DNA of 13,718 nucleotides from Cyclobacteriaceae bacterium (GCA_013140395.1 JABFSY010000530.1:1-13718); one strand, 5' to 3'. Counted from the first letter of the stretch, positions 1 to 7,192 are shown. The notes: generated by a model from the letters alone, not told the origin. Translations and numbers: made by a program.

Positions 1-12
1 GGTGTGAAAAAT

Positions 13-675
13 TTAGGCCTTTCTTGTGCCCATTTTACTGTCGGGTAGACATTTCTGTTTGCCAGACACGTATGCATCTTCAATGTCCTTCTTCAAATGC
101 CCAATAAGCTCTGTCGCGTTGTCAACGGTACACGCTTTTTTGAAGGTGTCAAACAAAGCGGAAGCATCATTGAATTCGGCCTTGATCTTTGGGCTCGCCT
201 CATTCAATTTCTTTTTTGCACGACTAAATAACTGTCGGCAATGATCGGCCTTTTTATCAACTATTTTTTGGATGGATTCGTAGTCAAAATCAAAGACTTC
301 CTTCAACAAATAGGTAGCACGCTCAAGCGGTTCCAACTTGCTCTGTATCACCTTAAAAGCAGCCGCCAATTCCTTTTCAAAATCAATATGAGCAAAGTCT
401 GATTCTTTGAACTTCACGACTAATTCTGACAACATGATCGAATCCCAATACTCTTCCTTTTTTCGCTTTAATGCATTGAGGTGATTGAGGCAATTGTTAG
501 TTACCGCTTTGATCAGGTACGCCTTTGTATTTTGGATTTTGGTTGTATCGATGCTCAGCCACTTTACGAAAGTATCTTGCACAATATCTTCTGCATCTGC
601 CTTGCAACGGAGCAGATTGTAGGCAATGTTGTGCAACATTGGCTGATAGAGAGTAATAGCTTGAGCTTGGTTCAA
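13..675 (-). CDS. ECF41/SigJ-like RNA polymerase sigma factor with shortened C-terminal domain
   Basis: An extracytoplasmic-function sigma factor, which directs RNA polymerase to a small set of promoters. Region 2 covers about residues 9-68, with the typical DAEDIVQDTF stretch at 27-36. Region 4 covers about 108-157 and reads LEPLERATYLLKEVFDFDYE, ending in CRQLFSRAKKKL, which is the ECF41/SigJ pattern. Known ECF41 proteins add a SnoaL-like domain of roughly 120-130 residues; here only about 60 residues follow region 4, and only 169-199 resembles its first helices. The linker starts KKEEYW as in ECF41, but the usual proline-rich WLPEP-type motif is replaced by SIMLSEL. The start is TTG (673-675), chosen because region 2 begins almost at once, an AGGGAA stretch lies 5 nt upstream, and no in-frame ATG lies between it and the promoter. 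It follows the ABC-F gene by 168 bp. Sigma class is sure, ECF41 affiliation likely. Confidence 0.9.
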   Translation of the reverse strand: MNQAQAITLYQPMLHNIAYNLLRCKADAEDIVQDTFVKWLSIDTTKIQNTKAYLIKAVTNNCLNHLNALKRKKEEYWDSIMLSELVVKFKESDFAHIDFEKELAAAFKVIQSKLEPLERATYLLKEVFDFDYESIQKIVDKKADHCRQLFSRAKKKLNEASPKIKAEFNDASALFDTFKKACTVDNATELIGHLKKDIEDAYVSGKQKCLPDSKMGTRKA

Positions 676-680
676 AATAG

Positions 681-686
681 TTCCCT
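681..686 (-). promoter_or_regulatory. Ribosome binding site of the sigma factor gene
   Basis: AGGGAA on the minus strand, 5 nt before the TTG start codon. Shine-Dalgarno-like sites are rare at other starts in this window, so this one supports the TTG choice. Confidence 0.45.
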
Positions 687-697
687 TTTCAATCTCG

Positions 698-728
698 CAA
701 AGGTAGACCCTTTTAACCCGAAATGAAA
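698..728 (-). promoter_or_regulatory. Bacteroidota-type promoter of the sigma factor gene
   Basis: On the minus strand, TACCTTTG (705-698) is a full match to the Bacteroidota -7 element TAnnTTTG. TTTC (728-725) sits 19 nt upstream, where the TTTG/TTG -33 element is expected. Transcription would begin near 692, leaving a leader of about 17 nt before the TTG start. It suggests that the sigma gene is expressed separately from the upstream ABC-F gene. Confidence 0.6.
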
Positions 729-843
729 GGGAAATGTTTGTTAATCAAAGGAACTAACGGTTGTGAGTAATCTTCAGAAATTTGCCTGGCTTAGGTTTTG
801 AGGTTACCATTTACTAAATACCTCTTTGCAATCTCGCTACTAG

Positions 844-2706
844 CTAGTTAACTAACTCACCCAGTTCCATCCAACGAAGTGTTTTCAACTCGATTTGTTC
901 ATTGAGTTTGCCTATTTCTGTAGACCACTCTTCAAGTTGCTGATGATCGGTACTGCCTGCGTTCAGCAACGTTTCGAATTCCGACTTTAGAAGTTCTAAA
1001 TGTTCGATCTCCAAGGGAAGTTGATCAAATTCGTTCCTTTCTAAAAAAGTCGCCTTCTTCTTTCCGCTGCTTTTCTCTTCTACTATTTTCTTTGAGGCAA
1101 CGGGTGCTTTTTCAGCTTCTTCTTTCTCTTCTACCCAGGTACGATAGTCTGAATAATTTCCATTGAAAGGCTTGATCTTTCCGTCTCCTTCAAAAATGAA
1201 TAATTGATCGACCAGATGATCCATAAAGTAGCGATCATGTGATACCAACAACAAACATCCGCTGAACTTTTCCAAGAAATCTTCTAATACATTGAGCGTA
1301 TCAATATCAAAATCGTTGGTCGGTTCATCCAGAATCAAAAAGTTAGGATTCGTGATCAACACCTTCATCAGTTGTAATCGTTTCTTCTCTCCCCCACTTA
1401 GTTTCTCAATGTAATTGTATTGCTTTTCGGGTGGAAACAAGAAAGTATCTAAGAATTTAGATGCCGACATTTGAGTACCGTCTGACATGGTAATGTACTC
1501 GGCTATTTCTTTTATCTCCTCAATCACACGGTGAGCTGGGTTGAGTGTCTCAACTTCCTGGGTAAAATATCCTATCTTTGTAGTGATGCCTGGAATCATC
1601 TCACCACTTGTTGGCTTCGTCTTGCTGGTAAGCAAATCAAGGAACGTAGATTTTCCTATTCCATTTTTTCCTACAATACCAATTCGATCTTTCTTCTTGA
1701 ATACATAGGAGAAGTTATCAACCATTTTGCGGTCACCATAGCTTTTAGTAAGATGATGGAGTTCCATAATCTTGCCCCCCTGCCGAGCTTCTTGAATGTC
1801 CAACTCTAGTTTGTCGCGCTTCAGATTTTGCGATGCGACATCTTTCAGTTCGTAAAATGCTTCGATGCGATACTTTGCTTTTGTTCCCCTTGCCCGTGGC
1901 TGCTTGCGCATCCATTCCAGTTCTTTTTTCAATAGGTTTCGCGCTTTCGTGACCTCCGTCTTCAACATCTCTTCCCGCTCCGATTTCTTTTCGAGAAAGT
2001 AGGCGTAATTGCCATTATACCGATACAGCTTGCCGCGGTCTAGTTCCAATACCGATTTGGAGACATTGTCGAGGAAGTACCTATCGTGGGTAACCATAAG
2101 TAAAGTGATGTTCTGCCCACTTAAGTACGATTCCAACCACTCGATAGCCTCGAGATCAAGGTGGTTCGTAGGTTCATCCATGACGATCAGGTCCGGCTCT
2201 GTTAACAGCATTTGAGCAAGAAAAATCCTCTTCTTTTGACCCCCTGATAACTCTTTAAACTTTTGATCTAAATCAGTAATACCAAGCTTTCCAGTGATCT
2301 CTTGAACTTTAGCATCGTAATCCCAGGCATTGAGTTCCTCCATCAATTCAAGGACATGTTGCATTCGCTCAGGCGTGGTGTTGGGATCATGAATACATTC
2401 TTCGTATTCACCTACCGCCTTGGCAATTTTATTCTTGTCATCAAACAGGATTTCTTTGACGGTCAGTTGAGGGGCCACCTGCGGCTGCTGGGTGAGGTAT
2501 CCCAACTTAATGCCGTCTCTTAGGCTGACTACGCCATCGTCTTGTTTTACCTGGCCGGTGAGGATCTTAATGAGCGTAGTTTTGCCCGTTCCGTTCTCGC
2601 CAACCAAAGCAATTTTCTCACCCTGGGCGATGCCGAGGGTTATGTCTTTGAAAAGCCAGCGATCAGTATATGATTTGGAGAGTGATTCAGCAGATAGGTA
2701 GTTCAC
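844..2706 (-). CDS. uup: ABC-F family ATPase, Uup type
   Basis: A soluble protein with two ATP-binding cassettes and no membrane domain. The ABC-F family acts on ribosomes; Uup-type members are linked to ribosome or DNA-structure maintenance rather than to transport. Cassette 1 has Walker A GENGTGKTT at 36-44, signature LSGGQ at 153-157, Walker B with MDEPTNHLD at 176-184 and the switch histidine at 207. The interdomain linker, about 239-300, is charged and contains the ELEWMRKQPRARGTKAK stretch typical of Uup. Cassette 2 has Walker A GKNGIGKST at 346-354, signature LSGGE at 436-440 and catalytic Glu 461. The last 70 or so residues form the coiled-coil C-terminal domain that sets Uup apart from shorter ABC-F proteins. 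All catalytic residues are present. The start is GTG with no Shine-Dalgarno; no in-frame ATG precedes Walker A at a sensible place. The function class is certain; the exact orthology to Uup is likely. Confidence 0.92.
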   Translation of the reverse strand: MNYLSAESLSKSYTDRWLFKDITLGIAQGEKIALVGENGTGKTTLIKILTGQVKQDDGVVSLRDGIKLGYLTQQPQVAPQLTVKEILFDDKNKIAKAVGEYEECIHDPNTTPERMQHVLELMEELNAWDYDAKVQEITGKLGITDLDQKFKELSGGQKKRIFLAQMLLTEPDLIVMDEPTNHLDLEAIEWLESYLSGQNITLLMVTHDRYFLDNVSKSVLELDRGKLYRYNGNYAYFLEKKSEREEMLKTEVTKARNLLKKELEWMRKQPRARGTKAKYRIEAFYELKDVASQNLKRDKLELDIQEARQGGKIMELHHLTKSYGDRKMVDNFSYVFKKKDRIGIVGKNGIGKSTFLDLLTSKTKPTSGEMIPGITTKIGYFTQEVETLNPAHRVIEEIKEIAEYITMSDGTQMSASKFLDTFLFPPEKQYNYIEKLSGGEKKRLQLMKVLITNPNFLILDEPTNDFDIDTLNVLEDFLEKFSGCLLLVSHDRYFMDHLVDQLFIFEGDGKIKPFNGNYSDYRTWVEEKEEAEKAPVASKKIVEEKSSGKKKATFLERNEFDQLPLEIEHLELLKSEFETLLNAGSTDHQQLEEWSTEIGKLNEQIELKTLRWMELGELVN

Positions 2707-2745
2707 TAATAAAAAATTAAGCCTGCAAGTTAGCAGAACCTATCC

Positions 2746-2862
2746 ATGCCATCACTAGTTGGCTGTTTTAAAAATGGAATACTTCGATTAACCTTTTTTA
2801 TGCTAGCTTATATTGCTTCTTGTAAAAACAAAAAAAGCAAAGGCCTAGTTGAAAAGAAGTAA
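2746..2862 (+). CDS. Possible lipoprotein-leader small ORF or lipoprotein gene remnant (38 aa)
   Basis: A 38-codon frame from ATG 2746 to TAA 2862 in the gap between two divergent genes. Residues 9-26 read as a lipoprotein signal peptide: K and R residues, then the hydrophobic stretch LTFFMLAYIASC, with a lipobox IASC and Cys at residue 26, followed by the lysine-rich KNKKSKGLVEKK and a stop. A shorter start at 2800 would lose the basic n-region. If intact it would be a tiny lipoprotein of about 13 mature residues; alternatively it is the 5' remnant of a lost lipoprotein gene. No TAnnTTTG promoter or ribosome site is visible upstream. A chance frame remains possible, so confidence is low. Confidence 0.3.
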   Translation: MPSLVGCFKNGILRLTFFMLAYIASCKNKKSKGLVEKK

Positions 2863-2902
2863 TGGAAGCGATGGTAAAAAGTAGCTGCATAGCACACACC
2901 GG

Positions 2903-2917
2903 TTAAATTGAATTTAA
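2903..2917. repeat. Short perfect palindrome upstream of the HEAT-like gene
   Basis: TTAAATT-G-AATTTAA: two perfect 7-base arms around one central base, about 75 bp before the start at 2991. It could be an operator, but the region is AT-rich and short palindromes arise by chance. Confidence 0.3.
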
Positions 2918-2990
2918 ACTTAAGCTAAATAATACATAAAACCTAACAATCAATTAGTTATGATACTATGAATGGTCTAAATTATTGATA

Positions 2991-3506
2991 ATGAATTTAT
3001 TAAAATTGATTCAGAAGGAACATTCAAAAACGACTGCTAGCAAGATTGTAGAATACGTGGGATCTGATCCGGCACGTTTCCGATTGTTGGTGTCTATTCT
3101 GTTGAAGGGCCCTTATCAAGTAACCCAACGAGCTGCCTGGCCGATTAGTTATTGTGTTCAATACCATCCCCAATTGATCAAAGGACATTTAAAAAAATTG
3201 ATTGACTTTTCCGAAATATCAGGGGCACACGTTGCGGTGAAGAGAAATACGATCAGATTGCTGCAGTTTGTCGCTATACCGAGAAATCTACAGGGTAAGG
3301 TTTTTGATTTTTGCTTCCGTTGTTTAGCTAATCCAAGGGAGCCAATTGCGGTGCGTGTTTTTTCAATGACCGTGTTAAGTAATCTAGCCAAGGAAAACCC
3401 GGAACTAAAGAACGAAATCATTCCGCTCATTGAAGACCAATTGCCCTTTGCGAGCGCAGGATTCCGATCTCGTGGCACCCGCGTGCTGAAAGAATTAAAG
3501 CGATAA
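2991..3506 (+). CDS. HEAT-like alpha-helical protein of unknown function
   Basis: A 171-residue, apparently cytosolic protein with no signal peptide or membrane span. It reads as a chain of paired helices: about 13-37, 45-71, 80-96, 100-112, 118-134 and 138-169. The conserved-looking segment VTQRAAWPISYCVQYHP (44-60), followed by VAVKRNTIRLLQ (81-92) and EPIAVRVFSMTVLSNLA (117-133), has the spacing of HEAT/ARM repeats, a protein-interaction or nucleic-acid-binding scaffold also used by AlkD-type glycosylases. No catalytic residue set is evident. I recognise the type from Bacteroidota genomes only as uncharacterised. The ATG at 2991 is preferred over the TTG two codons earlier. The downstream DUF3667 gene begins 19 bp after its stop, so the two are probably one operon. 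Confidence 0.8.
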   Translation: MNLLKLIQKEHSKTTASKIVEYVGSDPARFRLLVSILLKGPYQVTQRAAWPISYCVQYHPQLIKGHLKKLIDFSEISGAHVAVKRNTIRLLQFVAIPRNLQGKVFDFCFRCLANPREPIAVRVFSMTVLSNLAKENPELKNEIIPLIEDQLPFASAGFRSRGTRVLKELKR

Positions 3507-3525
3507 CTTTGGGGTTGCTCAAAAT

Positions 3526-4347
3526 ATGGATTTACCTGATACATCTGTAATAACCTGCAAAAGTTGTGGCTCTACCTTTAGGGGAAACTACTGTAACCAA
3601 TGTGGCGAGAAAGTTATCAAGGCATCTGAGCGTTCCTTCAAAACGTTTTTGAACAACGTATTGATCTCCATCACTTTTGCAGACAGCAAAATGATTAAAA
3701 CGCTTTGGCTGGTCTTGAAAAAGCCAGGATTTATTTCAAAAGAGTTTGCCGAAGGTAGACGCGTAAATTATCTTAACCCTACGTCCCTATTCTTTGTACT
3801 AAATCTGATCTATTTCTTCTTCCCTCTGATTCAATTATTCAATGCTTCACTTAACACACAACTGCTGTCTCCCTTTCGAAGCTTCTATCAGCCAATTATT
3901 GCTCATAAAATCGTTAACCTCGGCATGGAGTTGAGCTCGTTCAGTCTGGTGTATAACTTGAAGACCACCGGTTTTGCCAAGCTGATGGTAATGATTTTTG
4001 TCTTTATTGGCTCGCTTCCATTAAATTTTTTGTATCGAAAAAGAAATCGATTCTTTACAGATCACATAGGATACCTTGTTGAATTGGCCTGCTTTAATCT
4101 ATTCGTGAATGCCATTGTGTTGTCCATTTTAGCTGCATTTGGGCTTGGTCGTTTCCTTAATGAAGAAATACTCACAACGGTTTTTATTTCTACCAATCTG
4201 TATTTTTTGCTTCGATCTGGACGGGTATTCTATGGCGAGCGAGGATGGCGGCTTTTTTTAAAAGCAGGTCTTATGATTTTGTTTCTAAAGGTTGCACTGG
4301 AGGTGTACAGGGCGATCTTGTTCTTTGTAACGATTTGGTCCTTGTAA
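3526..4347 (+). CDS. DUF3667 membrane protein with N-terminal zinc ribbon
   Basis: An uncharacterised membrane protein of 273 residues. Cys 11, 14, 23 and 26 (CKSC and CNQC) form a small zinc ribbon, presumably on the cytosolic side. The segment PGFISKEFAEGRRVNYLNP (67-85), just before the first membrane span, is the hallmark of DUF3667. Hydrophobic stretches lie at about 83-105, 152-170, 183-206, 215-229 and 244-272, giving four or five spans. Function is unknown for the family; a sensor or membrane-assembly role would be guesswork. It starts with ATG 19 bp after the HEAT-like gene on the same strand, without a separate promoter, and ends 3 bp from the stop of the convergent TPR gene. Confidence 0.85.
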   Translation: MDLPDTSVITCKSCGSTFRGNYCNQCGEKVIKASERSFKTFLNNVLISITFADSKMIKTLWLVLKKPGFISKEFAEGRRVNYLNPTSLFFVLNLIYFFFPLIQLFNASLNTQLLSPFRSFYQPIIAHKIVNLGMELSSFSLVYNLKTTGFAKLMVMIFVFIGSLPLNFLYRKRNRFFTDHIGYLVELACFNLFVNAIVLSILAAFGLGRFLNEEILTTVFISTNLYFLLRSGRVFYGERGWRLFLKAGLMILFLKVALEVYRAILFFVTIWSL

Positions 4348-4350
4348 CCA

Positions 4351-4938
4351 CTAGGTCGATAAACTTGCAATCAATTCATCCGCAGTCAGCTGCTCATGGT
4401 GTGGCACTAACTTCTTGTATTGGTGGAGCGATTGAATCGCCTCGCGAAACTCTTTGTTAAGTGCTTGTGTTAAACCCAGGTTAAAGTAGCTATTCGGGAA
4501 TTCCGGATCGATGGCAATGGCCAATTGATAATGAATTTTTGCAAGTGGAAGGTCTCCTATCTCCGCATAGACATTGGCAAGGTTGTAGTGTGATTCGCAA
4601 TGACGAGGGTCTTCCTTTAGACTACGTGTAAAATAGTCGATCGCTTTTGAATGGTTTTTTGACTCAGATTCCAGAATTCCTAAGTTGCAATAAGCATCAG
4701 CAACAGAATCGCCTTGCTCGATCGCCTTTAGATAGGTTTGACCTGCCTCCTTATCCCCTTGTTCATCCAGCAAAAGTGCTTCTTCAAATAGAGAAAGCTT
4801 GTTCAAACTGACTACTTTGCCACCGCTAAAAAGATTGAGTTGGCCACGCTTTTCCATGGCCGATTGTCGCCTCTTTTTAACAGGCTTGAAGCCGAACTTT
4901 TGGGGACCTTGGCTGGGGAATAAAATTACTTTGCCCAT
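4351..4938 (-). CDS. Tetratricopeptide-repeat protein
   Basis: A cytosolic protein of 195 residues. A basic N-terminal segment (MGKVILFPSQGPQKFGFKPV, then KKRR at 21-24) precedes four TPR units at about 47-80, 81-114, 115-148 and 149-182. Canonical TPR positions are visible in DAYCNLGILE, ESHYNLANVYAEIGD and NSYFNLGLTQAL. TPRs are protein-binding scaffolds; the partner is not evident. The N-terminal FPSQGPQKFGF tail is not a signal peptide and looks like a short conserved peptide that could itself bind a partner. The gene follows the PD40-OmpA gene by 35 bp but has its own promoter ending about 4 nt before the ATG, so the mRNA may be leaderless. No function beyond scaffolding can be claimed. 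Confidence 0.88.
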   Translation of the reverse strand: MGKVILFPSQGPQKFGFKPVKKRRQSAMEKRGQLNLFSGGKVVSLNKLSLFEEALLLDEQGDKEAGQTYLKAIEQGDSVADAYCNLGILESESKNHSKAIDYFTRSLKEDPRHCESHYNLANVYAEIGDLPLAKIHYQLAIAIDPEFPNSYFNLGLTQALNKEFREAIQSLHQYKKLVPHHEQLTADELIASLST

Positions 4939-4942
4939 GATG

Positions 4943-4973
4943 CAAAGGTAAGTGTTCTACAAAAGGCCTACAA
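4943..4973 (-). promoter_or_regulatory. Promoter of the TPR gene, apparently giving a leaderless mRNA
   Basis: TACCTTTG (4950-4943, minus strand) matches the TAnnTTTG -7 element exactly, and TTG (4973-4971) lies 20 nt upstream as a -33 element. Only 4 nt separate the -7 box from the ATG (4938-4936). Since transcription starts a few bases after this element, the transcript would begin at or within a few bases of the start codon. Confidence 0.55.
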
Positions 4974-6548
4974 CTAACTCTTTACAATCAAGAACTCAAC
5001 CCTTCTATTAAGCTTCCTGGACTCCTCAGAATCTCCGGTAGCGATGGGTTTTGCTCCGCCAAATCCTTTGCCTTTTACACGTTTCCCAGAAATTCCTTTC
5101 GACACCAGGTAAGATTTGATTCTAGCTACGCGTTCCTGTGACAATTGCATATTTTTTTTCGGGTCGCCCCTATTATCAGTATGACCCTCTAACTGGATTT
5201 CTACTCCTGAATTCTCTTTCAGGAAATCGACCACAGCATCTAATTCAGGATATGATTCTTCCAACAGTGTGGTAGTGCCCATGTTAAACAACACGCTTTT
5301 TAGATTAACAACGGTTCCTACTTCAATGGGCTGCAACCTAAAATCCATTTGAAGCGAGTTCAGTTTCATAGAATTCAGATCCAAACGCTCTACCACATTT
5401 ACAAATCCTTTTTTTTGAACTTCAATCGTGTACGCCTTCGTGGTAGGAATTTGAATTTGGTATTTTCCATTGGTCGAAGAATTAACAACATACGCTGAAT
5501 CGCTTTTGAAAATAAGTTTTGCAGATAATCCAACGCCACCTTTTGCATTTGTAACAACTCCTGAGATGAGCACCATTTTGGAATTGGTTGACGTATACAC
5601 TTGTTCCACTATTTTTCTCACCGTATCCACTGACGATCTGTTAGCGTCCGGTTGCTCACGAATATCTCCATACCCATCGCTGTCGCGAGTAGTGGTGAAC
5701 AGTATTTTGCCGTTTATATTTCGATAGAAGAGTTCACGGGCTTCTGAGTTGATTGCGCTTCCTACGTTGAAAGGTGTCGACCAATTTTTCCATGTATCAT
5801 CCAATCTTTCCGACTTAAAAACATCAAAGCTGCCGAGGCCCTGCCAGCCATTGGAAGCAAAATAAAGCGTCTTTTTATCCCCACTCAACCATGGACTCAC
5901 TTCTTGCCGAGCCGTATTGATTTGCTTTCCAACATTCACAGGCTCACTCCATCTTCCATTTTGGCTGGTGCAGATGTAAATATCTTCGGCTCCTGTCGTT
6001 ATAAACGATTCGGCAGAATAAACAAGAACACTTTGGTCATCATCAACCGCTGCGCTAAACAGATCGGACTTATTTAGGAAATATGGTATCGAGATATTTT
6101 TTGGCATTGACCACCCACTACTAGTTTTTTCAGTGTACGAAATACCCTGAGTATTGACAATGCCATTTTTAGAGTAATGTCCTATGAGAAACAAGATGGC
6201 ACCGTCACGACTGAAACCTATTGGCGCATTATAGTTTTCGTTGTTGATTTCCGCGCCTCCATGTATCGGTGCTTGCCACACGCCATCTAAGTTTAGCGAT
6301 ACCCAAATATCTCCCAGGTCCTTCTTCCCGCCAAGGTTTTGTGGGTGGTTTGCAATGGTTAGGTAAAGTACTTTGCCATCGGGACTGATCAGAGGGCTTT
6401 GCTCGTCATATATGGAATTGACTAGCTTAAACGGATTTGACTCTTGCGCGTTTACTGAATGCACTACGTGAAAAAGTAGTAGTCCTAAGAAAGAGATCGA
6501 TCTCAAACAAACATTCAACCATTCACCACTTGCCATTTTTCCCTTCAT
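4974..6548 (-). CDS. Secreted PD40 beta-propeller / OmpA peptidoglycan-binding protein
   Basis: An envelope protein of 524 residues. A signal peptide spans about 1-34 (hydrophobic SISFLGLLLFHVV, cleavage after VNA). Residues about 40-295 hold PD40/WD40-like blades, with repeated SPDGKVLY, SRDGAILF and SGDKKTLYF motifs. A carboxypeptidase-regulatory-like beta-sandwich lies at about 326-405 (ISGVVTNAKGGVG to the LQP stretch). The OmpA C-terminal domain covers about 410-524, with EGHTDNRGD at 454-462 and LSQER at 469-473; Asp 458 and Arg 473 are the expected diaminopimelate-binding pair. The family anchors outer-membrane or periplasmic assemblies to peptidoglycan; some relatives accompany type IX secretion, but nothing else here points to that system. 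The start at 6548 gives a better basic n-region than the ATG at 6536. It lies 4 bp after the mpg stop, so the two are co-transcribed. Confidence 0.9.
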   Translation of the reverse strand: MKGKMASGEWLNVCLRSISFLGLLLFHVVHSVNAQESNPFKLVNSIYDEQSPLISPDGKVLYLTIANHPQNLGGKKDLGDIWVSLNLDGVWQAPIHGGAEINNENYNAPIGFSRDGAILFLIGHYSKNGIVNTQGISYTEKTSSGWSMPKNISIPYFLNKSDLFSAAVDDDQSVLVYSAESFITTGAEDIYICTSQNGRWSEPVNVGKQINTARQEVSPWLSGDKKTLYFASNGWQGLGSFDVFKSERLDDTWKNWSTPFNVGSAINSEARELFYRNINGKILFTTTRDSDGYGDIREQPDANRSSVDTVRKIVEQVYTSTNSKMVLISGVVTNAKGGVGLSAKLIFKSDSAYVVNSSTNGKYQIQIPTTKAYTIEVQKKGFVNVVERLDLNSMKLNSLQMDFRLQPIEVGTVVNLKSVLFNMGTTTLLEESYPELDAVVDFLKENSGVEIQLEGHTDNRGDPKKNMQLSQERVARIKSYLVSKGISGKRVKGKGFGGAKPIATGDSEESRKLNRRVEFLIVKS

Positions 6549-6552
6549 TATC

Positions 6553-7140
6553 TCATTTGCTTACCCATTCACTGCCTTTCAACGAAAATCGCCAGGGCAA
6601 CAGTGCATCTTCCCCCGCATAGTCAATGCCAATGCGTGGCGAAGATACAATCTGATGCTTTGTAATATTGATTCCTTGATCTTGGATCCAAATGTCGGAA
6701 CCTTTTAGGGATTGTCCATTCAACTCTCGACCAATGCCTAATGCTTTCGTCAGTTTTCCAGGGCCACTCGTTAGTCTCTTGATTGAATTTGCTTTCGCTC
6801 TTTCCAGCATGCGGTCAATACCTGCCAACGGCTTCAGTGCCCTGATTAACACCGCGTCAGCTTTTCCTTTCTCGTTGGTCACCACATTCATCATTTGATG
6901 GATGCCATAACACAAATAAACATATGCTCTACCACCCACGTCAAACATCACTTTGTTCCGTTCCGTCATGCCATTGTAGGCGTGGCAACCACGCTCGTTG
7001 CCTGAATAAGCTTCGGTCTCTACAATAACACCACTTGTTAACGTTTCGTTAACGTTGGTTACCAACACTTTACCTATTAACTCGCGCGCGATCTTTACCA
7101 CATCTTGCCGTTCATAAAAGGAGTAGCTCAGTTTCGCCAT
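6553..7140 (-). CDS. mpg: DNA-3-methyladenine glycosylase (AAG/Mpg family)
   Basis: A base-excision repair enzyme that removes 3-methyladenine and other alkylated or deaminated purines from DNA. At 195 residues it is the usual bacterial length. By comparison with human AAG, the catalytic glutamate is in VETEAY (40-45), with Glu 43 matching Glu125 and Tyr 45 matching Tyr127. His 53 matches His136. The block YVYLCYGIHQMMN matches the intercalating tyrosine block that ends in the asparagine gate (Tyr159, Tyr162, Asn169). VLIRALKPLAG holds the Arg182 equivalent, and TSGPGKLTKALGI is the C-terminal signature. All key residues are present, so it should be active. The ATG at 7140 is well placed. It is divergent from the DUF2911 gene, with a 52-bp shared upstream region, and precedes the PD40-OmpA gene by 4 bp. 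Confidence 0.95.
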   Translation of the reverse strand: MAKLSYSFYERQDVVKIARELIGKVLVTNVNETLTSGVIVETEAYSGNERGCHAYNGMTERNKVMFDVGGRAYVYLCYGIHQMMNVVTNEKGKADAVLIRALKPLAGIDRMLERAKANSIKRLTSGPGKLTKALGIGRELNGQSLKGSDIWIQDQGINITKHQIVSSPRIGIDYAGEDALLPWRFSLKGSEWVSK

Positions 7141-7144
7141 TGGT

Positions 7145-7174
7145 CAAACAATTCTTATAAATTTGCGGCTCAAA
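7145..7174 (-). promoter_or_regulatory. Weak candidate promoter of mpg
   Basis: On the minus strand, TTTG (7174-7171) and, 18 nt later, ATTGTTTG (7152-7145), which keeps the TTTG half of the -7 element but not its TA. It overlaps the divergent DUF2911 promoter, so the two would compete for polymerase. Confidence 0.25.
7158..7165 (+). promoter_or_regulatory. Promoter -7 element of the DUF2911 gene
   Basis: TAAATTTG is an exact TAnnTTTG match 27 bp before the ATG at 7193. A good -33 element at standard spacing is missing: TTTC at 7132-7135 is 22 nt away and TTG at 7140-7142 is 15 nt away. A start near 7170 would exclude the upstream TTG (7163) as a start codon. Confidence 0.5.
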
Positions 7175-7192
7175 TTAAACACACAAAAGCAT

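Noticed and set aside
799..828. Hairpin-like sequence (GAGGT...ACCTC) after the uup gene
   Set aside because: The stem needs a 4-base bulge and is followed by no real T-run on either strand, so it is not called a terminator.
2725..2732. TAACTTGC as a -7 element for the uup gene
   Set aside because: It lacks one T of TAnnTTTG and has no -33 partner; too weak to annotate.
2981..2992. Twelve-base repeat ATTATTGATAAT shared with 13621-13632
   Set aside because: Short, AT-rich and close to two different gene starts; two copies in 13.7 kb are within chance and no further similarity surrounds them.
3158..3544. 128-codon minus-strand frame across the HEAT-like gene
   Set aside because: It overlaps two well-supported plus-strand genes, has no family resemblance and no promoter; it is a shadow frame.
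7163..7192. TTG start ten codons upstream for the DUF2911 gene
   Set aside because: It overlaps the TAAATTTG promoter element and would put a charged extension before an otherwise perfect signal peptide; ATG 7193 is better.
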